DNA of 64,000 bases from Xestospongia bergquistia (taxonomy: Eukaryota; Porifera; Demospongiae; Haplosclerida; Petrosiidae). The number at the start of each line of letters is the position of its first letter. Within the stretch, counting starts at the first letter, position 1. Shown here piece after piece: positions 55,039 through 64,000 of the stretch. The notes below the pieces were generated by a model. It did no database searches. It saw only the letters and a list, made by a program, of their open reading frames with translations, and had not been told where the DNA came from. The position numbers and the translations under genes are program-made. Location of the stretch: assembly GCA_963965975.1 (NCBI GenBank), contig OZ014418.1, positions 632,501 to 696,500 of the forward strand. Reading direction: 5' to 3'.

Positions 55039-56149
55039 TAGTATAGTTGTATACAACTTACCATTAATTGACACAACAAATAAAATAACAATAAGTCACA
55101 TGATCATTAGAGATCAAGAAGTCAACAACAAACACATTATCAAATAATACAGGAATAGTTATTCTTGATATCAGTACCTAGGACTACCACTGCATGGTAT
55201 TATAAATAATGTTTACAGGATGGAGAAATTGAGTATATAATTTGAAGACTATTTGTCACTTTGTTCTAGTAGACACAAACATTGACTGCTGAACTTTACT
55301 TCATATAAGGAATATACCAGTATATGATACTTTGTAGTGAATAATATTATAACTATGTCCATACATGTACTGACATGATGTATAATACATGTAATATAGT
55401 GGAAATATTGGAGAGAATAAAATTTAAAGCTTACAATGTATTATGTAGAAGTTGTAGACTACAATAATCACTAACATGATCAAATTAATTCCTCACCAAT
55501 ATTTTCAGTTATATGTAGACATGTACTATCATGTATGATGATAAGAAAAGCCAAAAAATAGAGAAAAGTCTAACTACCAGAAGAATAGTAAACTTGAGCT
55601 GATATGAAAATACTGTTATGATATCTTTGAGTTAACTAGTGTTTATTAGCTGACAGAGAAATGATGTCACTGCAGCTTCAATGTTGATAGGATTGTTTCC
55701 AATAAATTATATATTTTTCAAAAATATTAAAGTACATTATAGACGACATAACTTACATTACAATATGATATCACAATTAACACTAAATATAATGTTTTAT
55801 TAGATTATGACATTTGTAAAGGAAAAGAGAAATGTCAATCAGTTAATATAAACACACAAATGACAAGTCAAACAAAACTTTGTTACCAGGGTGATTACTT
55901 CATCCTTGAGCGTTGTTTCTTAATTGTGAATCATCTTGATTAGTGATATGATTGAGTCATCCTCAATGACAGCTATATGACAGTTCATTATCTTGTGTGT
56001 TCGTCTCAGTAGTAGATAGTTATGTCCCCATCTTAGCTCAGATCTTCTAATACAGTAAATTATTAGTATAACACTCAGTAAATTTAACTCCGTTTTTGTA
56101 GAATCCGTTCATCTCCGTACATCGTTGTTATAGTAACCTAACACTAGTA

Positions 56150-56825
56150 ATGGCGTCATCTTCTTTGTTAGGCCTTGACAATCGTATTTGAGCATGTTAG
56201 AGTGTGTGTATAACTATTGTTGTGTATGTAAAATATTATATAGTAACTATATTTTATTATAGGAGACACTGGAAGTGTTAAGTGGGAGAGTGATAGAGTT
56301 ATACTTACTTCATCTACTGTGGCAGAATGTAAAGAAGTGATACATCAATTAAAGAGACGACAACATACAACATGGAGTATTGAACTCTACAGATTATCTC
56401 CTCAAAGTTTACTAACACTATTAACTGATATTAATGAATGTAAAGTGAGGGTACTTGAGATATGGAACACTCATTTTGATAGTAACTGTATCAGTCAACT
56501 ATTACAAGTAATAACTTATAACAAAACAATGGAGTACCTACATCTTTGGTCCTCACCTCTCTTACCAAATACTTACCAATTACTAACAACAGCTCTAACT
56601 AATAATACAATAATCAAGGTATTAGTCTTGTGGGATGATCCTAACATTACTGATAATGATATACCACATTTCTCTCATTTAATTAATAAAAATAATACAT
56701 TACAATCACTATATCTCTATGACTGTACTAATATTACTAAATTTGGTATACAACAATTACAAAATGTTGTTGTTAATAATAATAGTTTGAATGTATTGTT
56801 TGTTAATGGTAATACACTCCGTTAA
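56150..56825 (+). CDS. Leucine-rich-repeat protein or LRR exon (NLR-type LRRs)
   Basis: Main exon 56263-56825 encodes about 187 residues. TVAECKEVIHQLKRRQHTTW and SIELYRLSPQSLLTLLTDI are followed by ribonuclease-inhibitor-like repeats: VLEIWNTHFDSNCISQLLQV, MEYLHLWSSPLLPNTYQLLT, VLVLWDDPNITDNDIPHFSH, LQSLYLYDCTNITKFGIQQL and LNVLFVNGNTLR. As a free gene, exon 1 would be MASSSLLGLDN (56150-56183) with a weak GTATTT donor, joining in phase 1. Alternatively this is the last exon of gene B, whose final donor is also phase 1. Such LRRs occur in NLR and related receptors; no NACHT or kinase domain is seen nearby. Stop at 56825. Confidence 0.7.
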
Positions 56826-58144
56826 TTATTAGTTATTTTTGTACTATTGTTATTGTTGTATTTTTTAATAAAAATAAATTATTTTAAATTCCAATAAGTC
56901 AATTATTAATTAAATACTTTAGTTTCCAGTTCTTTGTCTTCTAAAAAAGTTAACAATTTTTATAATTCACTTCTTCTCTAGAAAAACTCAACTTCTCTAC
57001 TTGACAATTGACCACGCCTACATTAATTAATAATAAAAGCTTCAATATTGTTATTTCTAATATTTACAAATACAATTATAACAAACAAACTAGACTAAAT
57101 TGTACATTAATAGTCCTCTAGTTAGTAGATATATAAAATTAAATATTATCGCTACGTCTAATACCACTAATTACTACTGCTAATAAAAAATCCATTAATT
57201 AAAGCCAATTAATTTGTCAAATCACTTAAAAACTTATTTCCTACACACAAAATTCACTTAACAAGTTGTTATATTTAATAACACGTTCTATTTAATAATA
57301 CACTCACTTTTAACAATTCCATTAAAGTACTGATCCATACAACATCAGATGATTTCTTGATAACATTACAACTATTGACTTACTACTAAATAAACTTAGT
57401 TTATATTAACAGTAGTAGACTGTATCTAGTAGTTAGCAGTTTTGCTAGTTAGTTATCTTCTATCATTAGTAGTTTCTAGTAAAGAAGACTTAAAGCAGTA
57501 GAGACTTAAGCAGCAAACTTTTTCTCACCGACAGCTGCTGGTTTCTCCAGCTGCTACTTTAATGGGTGTGGTCTGTAACTATGGAAAAATGCAAACCCGC
57601 AAGTAAAGATGGCGGTAGGAGTGGTGTTTTATTATTAAACAAACTACAGTCTGAAGGAAGAGGAGAAGACAAAGGAATATTATATCAATAGTTCATATGA
57701 TGTCTGTTCTAGTCATGTAATAATGAAAACTATTAGTTACAGGTAGTTATCATTAACAGTGGAACATTTTCATACTCCAGTTAGTTGAAAATACTACTAT
57801 GACCTGTGAACTTGATATTAACTGGAAGTCTGGAACATAACAACAGTTGTGTCTTTTCTACCTCAGATATCCAGTCAGTTTGAGATCTAGTGAGTTGTTC
57901 AGATATAACATAATAAAGGTAAGTTTATCATATTATCTACAAACATGACCTATTTTTACAACATCAATTAAAGTCTATAACATGTTTACTATTGACTAAA
58001 TGTAAGTTTGTCCTTCTGATATTACTTTGACATATATCTACATTATGTAGCTATTCAAGTGATGTCCAGTAACTTGAACAAGTGAATAGTTTCTCTCTTA
58101 AAGATAAAACAGACACACTTCAATATCATATACAATAAATGTAG
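56826..58144. other. AT-rich interval without clear gene
   Basis: No supported exon. A 36-codon frame at 57581-57691 (MEKCKPASKDGGRSGV...) follows a GGGTGTGGTC word and could be a short first exon, but has no recognisable homology. Confidence 0.55.
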
Positions 58145-58919
58145 GTCTTTATATACCAGTACTGACTATTGGATTAAATCAAGTACTAGGTCTATATCAT
58201 CAGAGATTAGTTGATATTGATAAACAGGTACATTATGTAACATTAACATGTACATATAAAATAATACATGTTTAAATGTAGTGTATACTACTTGATGTCC
58301 TATGATCTGTGAACTTGATATTTACTGGAACATGACAACAATTGTCATTTACCATTATCACATGTTCAGTATAAATTTGAAGAGGTTATATATTATCATT
58401 TTCTGTCCATCAATATCATCTATTTATCCATTATCATTCCATATATCCATCAGTTCATTAATCCCTCTGTCCAATTTTTCCATTCATCCATTGTTTGTCC
58501 ATATATCCATTCATTTATTTTAACTCTTTTCTCTCTCATTTTATAATCTCATTTTCTCCTACTATCATTAGATACTACTATTAAACATAATATATTAATA
58601 TATAAGGTAATTTATATAGTGTTAATATATTGTATTAGTTAGTTGGTATTAAAACATCAAATGAACAATGAATGGATGAATGAAAGGACAACTAGATGTA
58701 TCTATGGATACATAAACAGATATTACTCAATATTACATATCATATTGTCATTATATTTAGTCTCCTGTATACATGTCATGATGTCCTATATAAACAGCTA
58801 TCTAGTTGGATAATTCATGGACTACTTAAAGATGACTATAAGAAATTCTTCATAGAACCTGTTCATTCTATAGAATCCCAAAAAGAGGAAGAAAATGTGG
58901 AGATAGTGATAGAGAAAGA

Positions 58920-58967
<48 letters not shown>

Positions 58968-59122
58968 ATCAGCTGAAGGAACTCTCTCTGTTACCTAGCT
59001 ATTTTCCTATGACAGTATCAGAGAAGGTCAGTTAATTCTTATTATGTACAGATACTAACTGACTATGTCACATCTAGATAGTGTTAATAAGAGAAGGTCT
59101 TCAGATCTTTTTAGGAAAATAA
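58145..59122 (+). pseudogene. TUBGCP4: Truncated TUBGCP4-like (gamma-tubulin complex) fragment
   Basis: Four exon-like pieces match consecutive parts of GCP4. LYIPVLTIGLNQVLGLYHQR (58145-58227) corresponds to GCP4's GIYLRAFCTGLDSVLQPYRQ region. CHDVLYKQLSSWIIHGLLKD (from 58761) matches CHGVMYKQLSAWMLHGLL. LKELSLLPSYFPMTVSEK (58973-59026) and IVLIREGLQIFLGK (59078-59122) follow and end at a stop. The GCP4 stretch between the first two pieces is missing, as are the N-terminus and the whole C-terminal GRIP2 half. A (TG)n run forms the intron at about 58922-58965. Beyond it lie (ATT)n and a retrotransposon. A decayed or truncated copy is the best reading. A short expressed gene or missed exons cannot be excluded. 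Confidence 0.6.
58922..58965. repeat. (TG)n microsatellite
   Basis: About 20 TG units within the TUBGCP4-like fragment. Gives a spurious Cys-Val repeat if translated. Confidence 0.95.
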
Positions 59123-59265
59123 TTATAAAGTTTTGTCAAAATATTTTGTCAGTGAACTAATGAAAGTAAAATTAAAAATTTGACAGCTGATAAAATTAAA
59201 TTAATAACTAATTAATTAACTAATTTAAACTAAAGAAATTAAAACTTCTATTTAATTAAGTAAAA

Positions 59266-59331
59266 CAATTATTATTATCATTATCATTATTATTATTATT
59301 ATCATTATTATTATTATTATTTTTTTTTTTA

Positions 59332-59395
<64 letters not shown>

Positions 59396-59400
59396 TTTAT
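59266..59400. repeat. (ATT)n array, left of retrotransposon
   Basis: ATT triplets with some ATC and a T tract. Same motif and strand as the array at 61338-61414. Confidence 0.95.
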
Positions 59401-61337
59401 AAGTTCAATTGTTCTCATATGATACCATCCTCCGATGGTAACTGAATGGGTACTCTTGAGGCCCACATACCGGCATTGCCTCGCCATAAGGTGATGGACA
59501 GCCGTTGGAACAAATGGGAGATGGAGTGAGAGAGGGGCAAACCGAGACGATGGGCTCGAAGCTTTCCAACTTCTTTAATTACATTAGCAGCTTCCCTGCT
59601 CCAGCCCCCAAATGACTCAACCACCAATGGGATGAAGGAGATTCCAGCTTGATGGCAATCGTTATCATGCAAGCGACGTTTACGCTCCTCTGCCACAGAA
59701 ATAGCATAACCTTGAGTGACAGCAGCATTATTGATGGTAAGTTGCTGGACAGGCAAGACTACAGTAACATCAAGAGCAGCAGAACGACCACGTTTCCAAC
59801 AAGGGAGAAAAACATCAGCAGGGCGACTACTGGAACCAGGAACAAGGGAGGGGACTTCTTTCTTAGGGGCCAAGGCAGCAGACTGTGCAGCAGAAAAAAT
59901 GACATCACGCAGGTTGTCATGCCGACGAATCATGTCCCCATTACCTCTACAGGTAACAAGGTGATCACCCATACTGTCAGCCTCTGTGTCACAAACTGGA
60001 CAAGAGGAACCTTCCTCGACCATCTGCAAGCCAAGCCAATACCTAAGGCAGGAACGAAACTCCCAATCTACTAGGTGTAGGCCAAGAGCAGAACAAGGCA
60101 CAACATTCAACCAGTCACCTGCATGGCGGATAGAGGAAGACAAAGCAAGAGCCCTGGAGCGAATATCTGGGGCCTCCTGAAGGAAAGATTCAAATCTGGC
60201 TTGGTCAATTATTCTACTGAGATGGTGCTGATGAACTGGAACATCTATATCCTCAATAGAAGACCAATCAGAACGATCAACAGCTGATGTCAGAAGGAGC
60301 AGTGCATCATTGGTATGAGGAGGTGGGGGTGGACTTCGATCCAAGATCTCAGCAACAAGATGGGCAGATTTCGAAACAGAACTGATGAATGCGGCTGAGG
60401 CATGAGAGGTTGCCAAACGAAAACCCAGTCCGCCAAATGAGACTGGAAGAGTTGCTTTTTTCCAAGCCCAATCTGGCAGCGGAGCTCCAACAATCTCAGA
60501 AACAGAATCATACAAAGCTCTGTCAAGATTCTGAATAGCATCCTCAATGAAGGAGGGGGGACATGTGCGCAAGATAAAAACAAACTTGGGGAGAGACAAA
60601 CAGGAGCGTAACAAGACATATTCCATCTGTGAATCATCCAACTCAGGCAGTAGGTCTAGTGCACTTTGAATCTTTTCTACTCTCTTGCAGGCCTGTGAGG
60701 AACAGAATGTAGTTGAACCAACTGGGGCACCCAAAAGCACAAAACCATCTCTAGCAATTGGAATATCAGAGGGGAGAAGGTTCTCAGACAAATCAGCATC
60801 TGCAGGAACAAACAACAAAGATTTAACTCGGTTGAGTTGGAGACCTCTCGCAGGACCATCTTCTTCAATGATGCGTAAGGCCTTTAACAGATCCTCACTA
60901 GAGCCACAAAGAGTTCCATCATCTAGATACCAGGCATTCATCTGTAGGCCAGGCACCTCCTCCGCTATTCTCTCAACAATGGGGTGAAGGGCCAGAGCAA
61001 AGCAGAGGGGACCCAAAGGGTCACCTTGCTGTACACCACAACAACTCTTTATGGTACGCTTACCAAGGTGAAGAATGGGCTGAGAGCCATAACAGCACTC
61101 TGTCCATGCAGCCATAGAAGGAATACGAGCTCGTACTTCTTCAAACATACAGTGACGATCAATTGAATTGAAGGCATTACAAAAATCAACTTGCAAGACC
61201 CATTTACACCTTAAAGGAATGGTATCATCACCTAAAATAGTGTTAACCGAATGAACAATAGCTTCACAACCAACTGGGACTCCAACACCAACTTGTAAGG
61301 GAGAAAGAACCCGCACTGCTTCAAGAGATACAACTGC
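59401..61337 (-). mobile_element. 5'-truncated non-LTR retrotransposon inserted in (ATT)n
   Basis: A single retrotransposon body flanked on both sides by the same-strand (ATT)n array. On the element's own strand the target is (TAA)n. Only about 15-20 bp lie between the ORF stop and the repeat. The 5' side enters the reading frame directly from the repeat, so the N-terminus and 5' UTR are lost. No poly(A) tail other than the AAT repeat. The restriction-like endonuclease and TAA-repeat target recall the R4/Dong group; the clade is inferred. Confidence 0.85.
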
Positions 61338-61378
61338 AATTATTATTATTATCATTATTATTATTATTATTATTATTA

Positions 61379-61382
<4 letters not shown>
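59415..61382 (-). CDS. Reverse transcriptase with C-terminal CCHC and restriction-like endonuclease
   Basis: Intact frame of 655 codons; the first 15-20 (poly-Ile/Met) are read from the microsatellite. RT motifs in order: VLQVDFCNAFNSIDRHCMFE (motif A), CCGVQQGDPLGPLCFALAL (motif B), AWYLDDGTLCGSS (motif C, YLDD) and FVLLGAPVGS. After a thumb/linker region comes a zinc knuckle, CPVCDTEADSMGDHLVTC (C-x2-C-x9-H-x4-C). The endonuclease core RPADVFLPCWKRGRSAALDV follows, with the Asp pair expected of PD-(D/E)xK enzymes. This zinc-knuckle plus endonuclease order is typical of R2/R4/NeSL-type LINEs, which lack an apurinic endonuclease. N-terminal DNA-binding domains are missing. Absence of stops suggests recent insertion. 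G+C content is visibly higher than the surroundings. Confidence 0.9.

Positions 61383-61414
<32 letters not shown>
61338..61414. repeat. (ATT)n array, right of retrotransposon
   Basis: ATT/ATC triplets continuing the array found at 59266-59400. Confidence 0.95.
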
Positions 61415-61415
<1 letters not shown>

Positions 61416-63151
61416 GGTAACATTGGAACAGCTGGTTTTGAAACAGATGGTTCAAGTAAATATTTTGTTTGTTACAATGGATGCATAATTCCCTGAAATA
61501 GATTAATAGAAAAGAATAAATGGATACATAATACAATGGATCAACCTGTTCCATTGCTACAGAGTAACTCTCCAATATTTATGACAATAAAATTCATTGT
61601 GCAGCCACACCTTCTATGTCACGTGGAGTTCAACTTTCTAATGACATAACTGGTTTCTCGACTTTACAGAAAATTCAAAAGTTATTGCAAAACAAAGAAT
61701 TTATTAACTGTTAGTTTTCCTGATGTTTTCTGTTTTCATTGTTCTTCACCAAGGTTCCAAGGAGTTGGTAAACTATCTTCTAATTACTTAGTACTTTGTG
61801 TGTGTGTGTGTTGTGCTTGAAAACATAAGAAACTAAATTCGAATGGCCTACATTTTAACCACAAACACACTACGTTAATAATTTTAATTTAATGTAAGGG
61901 GTGGAAAGATTGGAGGGGACAGTCTTTTTAGTGGACAGACCTCAGGTAATCATTGGACCCAAAGGTAGAGTCATGGGAAGAGGAGGAGAAGTTGGAACTG
62001 ATATTGGTAATAATACCAACATGTTCTCAGGTGGAATGTCTTCAACATGTAGGAACCTCTCCTGTTAATTTTACTCATTGTAATATCTCTTGTAATTTAT
62101 TTATTCATCCATTATCCAGCCATGTATCCATTTTCTCTATACATCTATTTTTAGGTACCAGTTTATTTACAAGTCAAACAGATGATATGTTAGGTACAAC
62201 TGGAGGTCTAGGATGGAAGTGGTCTTTGAAGTAGTGCTGGCATGTTTGATCTGGACTGTTTGGATTTGTAAGCAATTTTGGGGGTGGAGTCAGAACTAGT
62301 TCAAGTGGTCTTAGTTGGAAGTTGTCTTAACTTTACATGAATGTACTACATTGGTGAATTATATTTGTTATAATCTCTGATTGATTTAGAACACCTATAT
62401 ATCTTATTAAAAGGTATATATTATGTTCTATGAACTATTGTTGTTATACAATATATCTAATAGACTTACTATATTACTGTATGGGTAAAGCCAATGGAAC
62501 TGGTCTATTTTCTGGTAAAGGAACATGTAATAAAGATTGTATATGTCATTTGTATATATTACACTGTTTGTGTAATATTGAAAGTAAAGTGAGAGACTCA
62601 GGTTAGTATACCTGACCTAATTATTATTATATTTATATTTATTATTTTATTATATTGTTATATACTATTATTAACATTAACTGACAACATACATTACAAT
62701 CAATAAAGTTAATTAATTATTACTGTGTGTACTCCCAATATGATATTGTGAGTAATACAAGAATTAATTACATTGACATCATTAACTATTACAACTGATA
62801 AACTTAATATACTACTCCCAGAGTACTATAAGTTAAATGTGTATATATTACAACAGATATCAATATACAGATAATTGTAATTGTTTTTTAAAAATGGAAA
62901 ATTGGGTGAAGTCATCCAATCACTTGAAACTTTTTATGAAGTTGCTACTCTAAGATGTTAATATTTTAAAAAATACAAACGTGCTCCTTGTATGAACTCA
63001 ATTGAATTTTTTGAGGTTGTGTTCAATTGATTTTTTAAAGATAGCTTACGATTATTAAATTCAAATCTTTAAAGACAACTTTATGTGGACAAAATTTTTG
63101 AATCGAATCTAAAATTTAATTGTTTTTCTAAGTAGTGGGAGTGGCTCAGAC
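61415..63151. other. Interval with unassigned exon-like frames
   Basis: At about 61563-61712 (+) an open frame reads HCAATPSMSRGVQLSND then ITGFSTLQKIQKLLQNKEF to a stop. The next frame continues SFPDVFCFHCSSPRFQGVG then KLSSNYLVLC into a (GT)n donor-like run (about 61790-61812). Both look more protein-like than their surroundings but match no family I recognise. At 61890-62240 Gly-rich frames (GTSLFTSQTDD, TTGGLGWKWSLK) are weaker. The rest is AT-rich with nothing supportable. Confidence 0.35.
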
Positions 63152-64000
63152 ATGGAGTCTTCATCTATAATTCTCCTGTTCACTGTAAGTAATACACTAA
63201 CAAATATAATTAAATGTAATTACAATTTGTCAGGAGTTTCAAAAGGAGTTAGATTTGAAATATGATAAATATGAACGCCTAGTAAAACTAAGTCGTGACA
63301 CCACTATTTTCAGTAAGAGGATCATCTTTCTTCTTCATCGTGTCTCAGAGCAACAACATAAAAACAGTGAACGTTCTAGTTGAAGCTCAAGAGAAACTGT
63401 CTACTGTTATAGAGCTCCTTCGTCAAATAGCATCTGAACTTACAAACGAGGACCCAGCAAAATTCTATAAATCATACACTAATGGTGTCCAAGAATTTGT
63501 TGAAGCATTTTCTTTTTTTGTTTTCCTGAAAGAAGGTAGGTTGATATCTTTTATTGAGATGCAACAATGGTTGACATTCTCAAAGAAAGAGTCAATTGAA
63601 GAACAAGAACAATCTAGAGAAATAATAGAATATGGTGACAACTTTGACCAATCAAATATTCTTACCACTAACAATGAAGAGAAACAATTTGTCTTTCCTC
63701 TAACAGAATTAGAGTATGTTCTTGGTGTTGCTGATTTAACTGGTGAGCTAATGAGATTGACTGTCAATGCTGTTGGTAATGGTAACTGGACATTACCTTT
63801 CTCTATTCTTTGCTTCATTCGAAGCATCCAAAGATGTTATCAAAGTCTACGGCCCATCACACGAGAAATACCACGTAAATTGCAGACAATGAATGACAGT
63901 GTCTCTAAGATTGAACAAGTGTGTTATTCTATTAAAATTAGAGGTTCTGAACAACTTCCTAAACATATTTTACCAGTAGAGTCACAAACTCTTCAAGAAA
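63152..64000 (+). CDS. TSNAX: Translin-associated factor X (TRAX), with apparent frameshift, partial at window end
   Basis: Exon 1 [11 protein letters not shown] (63152-63184), a 49-nt intron, then [20 protein letters not shown] and [19 protein letters not shown], the diagnostic TRAX N-terminal helices. At about 63351-63376 the frame breaks: one extra base, most simply in the A5 run at 63360-63364. Coding resumes as [75 protein letters not shown] and [20 protein letters not shown]. The acidic residues of the C3PO endonuclease site (E..E in EFVEAF, D in GVADLTGEL) are kept. TRAX is the catalytic partner of translin in C3PO, which cleaves RISC passenger strands and tRNA fragments. The last few residues fall beyond base 64000. 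The break may be a sequencing error, a 28-nt pseudo-intron, or real. Confidence 0.88.

Larger units (their letters stand above)
54586..56149. other. AT-rich interval between gene B and LRR exon
   Basis: Begins with the rest of the duplicated 3' flank (to about 54806). Then comes an (AT)n run at about 54999-55036. No coding exon recognised; a 95-residue open frame at 54860-55147 runs through the (AT)n and is rejected. Confidence 0.65.

Noticed and set aside
54860..55147. 95-codon frame downstream of gene B
   Set aside because: Passes through (AT)n as an Ile-Tyr repeat; no homology and hydrophobic by composition.
58696..58998. Continuous 100-codon frame with Cys-Val repeat
   Set aside because: The Cys-Val part is the (TG)n intron. 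Only the CHDVLYKQLSSW section is taken as an exon.
59649..61166. Plus-strand frames of 60-141 codons
   Set aside because: Shadows antisense to the reverse transcriptase ORF.

Overview
The window looks like an early-branching animal genome, most likely a demosponge such as Amphimedon queenslandica. That is an inference from three things: metazoan gene content, an AT-rich background, and very compact genes with introns often only 45-60 nt long. It is not bacterial or viral, and no CRISPR array, rRNA or tRNA was recognised. Two runs of exactly 200 N (8875-9074 and 51075-51274) are assembly gaps.

Layout. 1-2500 (-): 3' part of a PH-PH-MyTH4 protein of PLEKHH type. 2728-8647 (+): large Death / CARD-like / coiled-coil gene ('gene A'). 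9075-48964: a dense block of conserved eukaryotic genes: MTIF2 (-, cut by the gap), BCKDHA (+), YIF1 (+), PACS (-), STPG4 (+), a two-EF-hand protein (-), calmodulin (-), RPS27A (+), PARP1 (-), BROX (+), PAXX (-), a SNX25-like sorting nexin (-), COPS3 (+), TIMM23 (-), MKLN1 (+), MEMO1 (-), RAB1 (+), AK7 (-), a small PH protein (+) and a SPATA7-like gene (-). 50178-54585 (+): 'gene B', a paralogue of gene A. 56150-56825 (+): an LRR exon. 58145-59122 (+): truncated TUBGCP4-like fragment. 59401-61340 (-): non-LTR retrotransposon lying inside an (ATT)n array. 63152-64000 (+): TSNAX, running to the window edge with one apparent frameshift.

Organisation. In the conserved block neighbours are mostly head-to-head or tail-to-tail. 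Start codons of divergent pairs are often 10-100 bp apart (MTIF2/BCKDHA, PACS/STPG4, PARP1/BROX, SNX25-like/COPS3, TIMM23/MKLN1), so shared bidirectional promoters are likely. Functions are mixed: mitochondrial (MTIF2, BCKDHA, TIMM23), DNA break repair (PARP1, PAXX), membrane traffic (YIF1, PACS, SNX25-like, RAB1, BROX) and ciliary (AK7, SPATA7-like, STPG4).

The most novel content is the pair of Death-fold/coiled-coil genes flanking this block. They share an unfamiliar middle module and a coiled-coil tail built from tiny exons bounded by phase-1 introns. About 1.9 kb of that tail, introns and a MITE included, is nearly identical between the two loci. An LRR exon in compatible phase lies downstream of gene B. 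This suggests a lineage-specific Death-coiled-coil(-LRR) family, plausibly innate-immune or cell-death related, that is still being duplicated or gene-converted.
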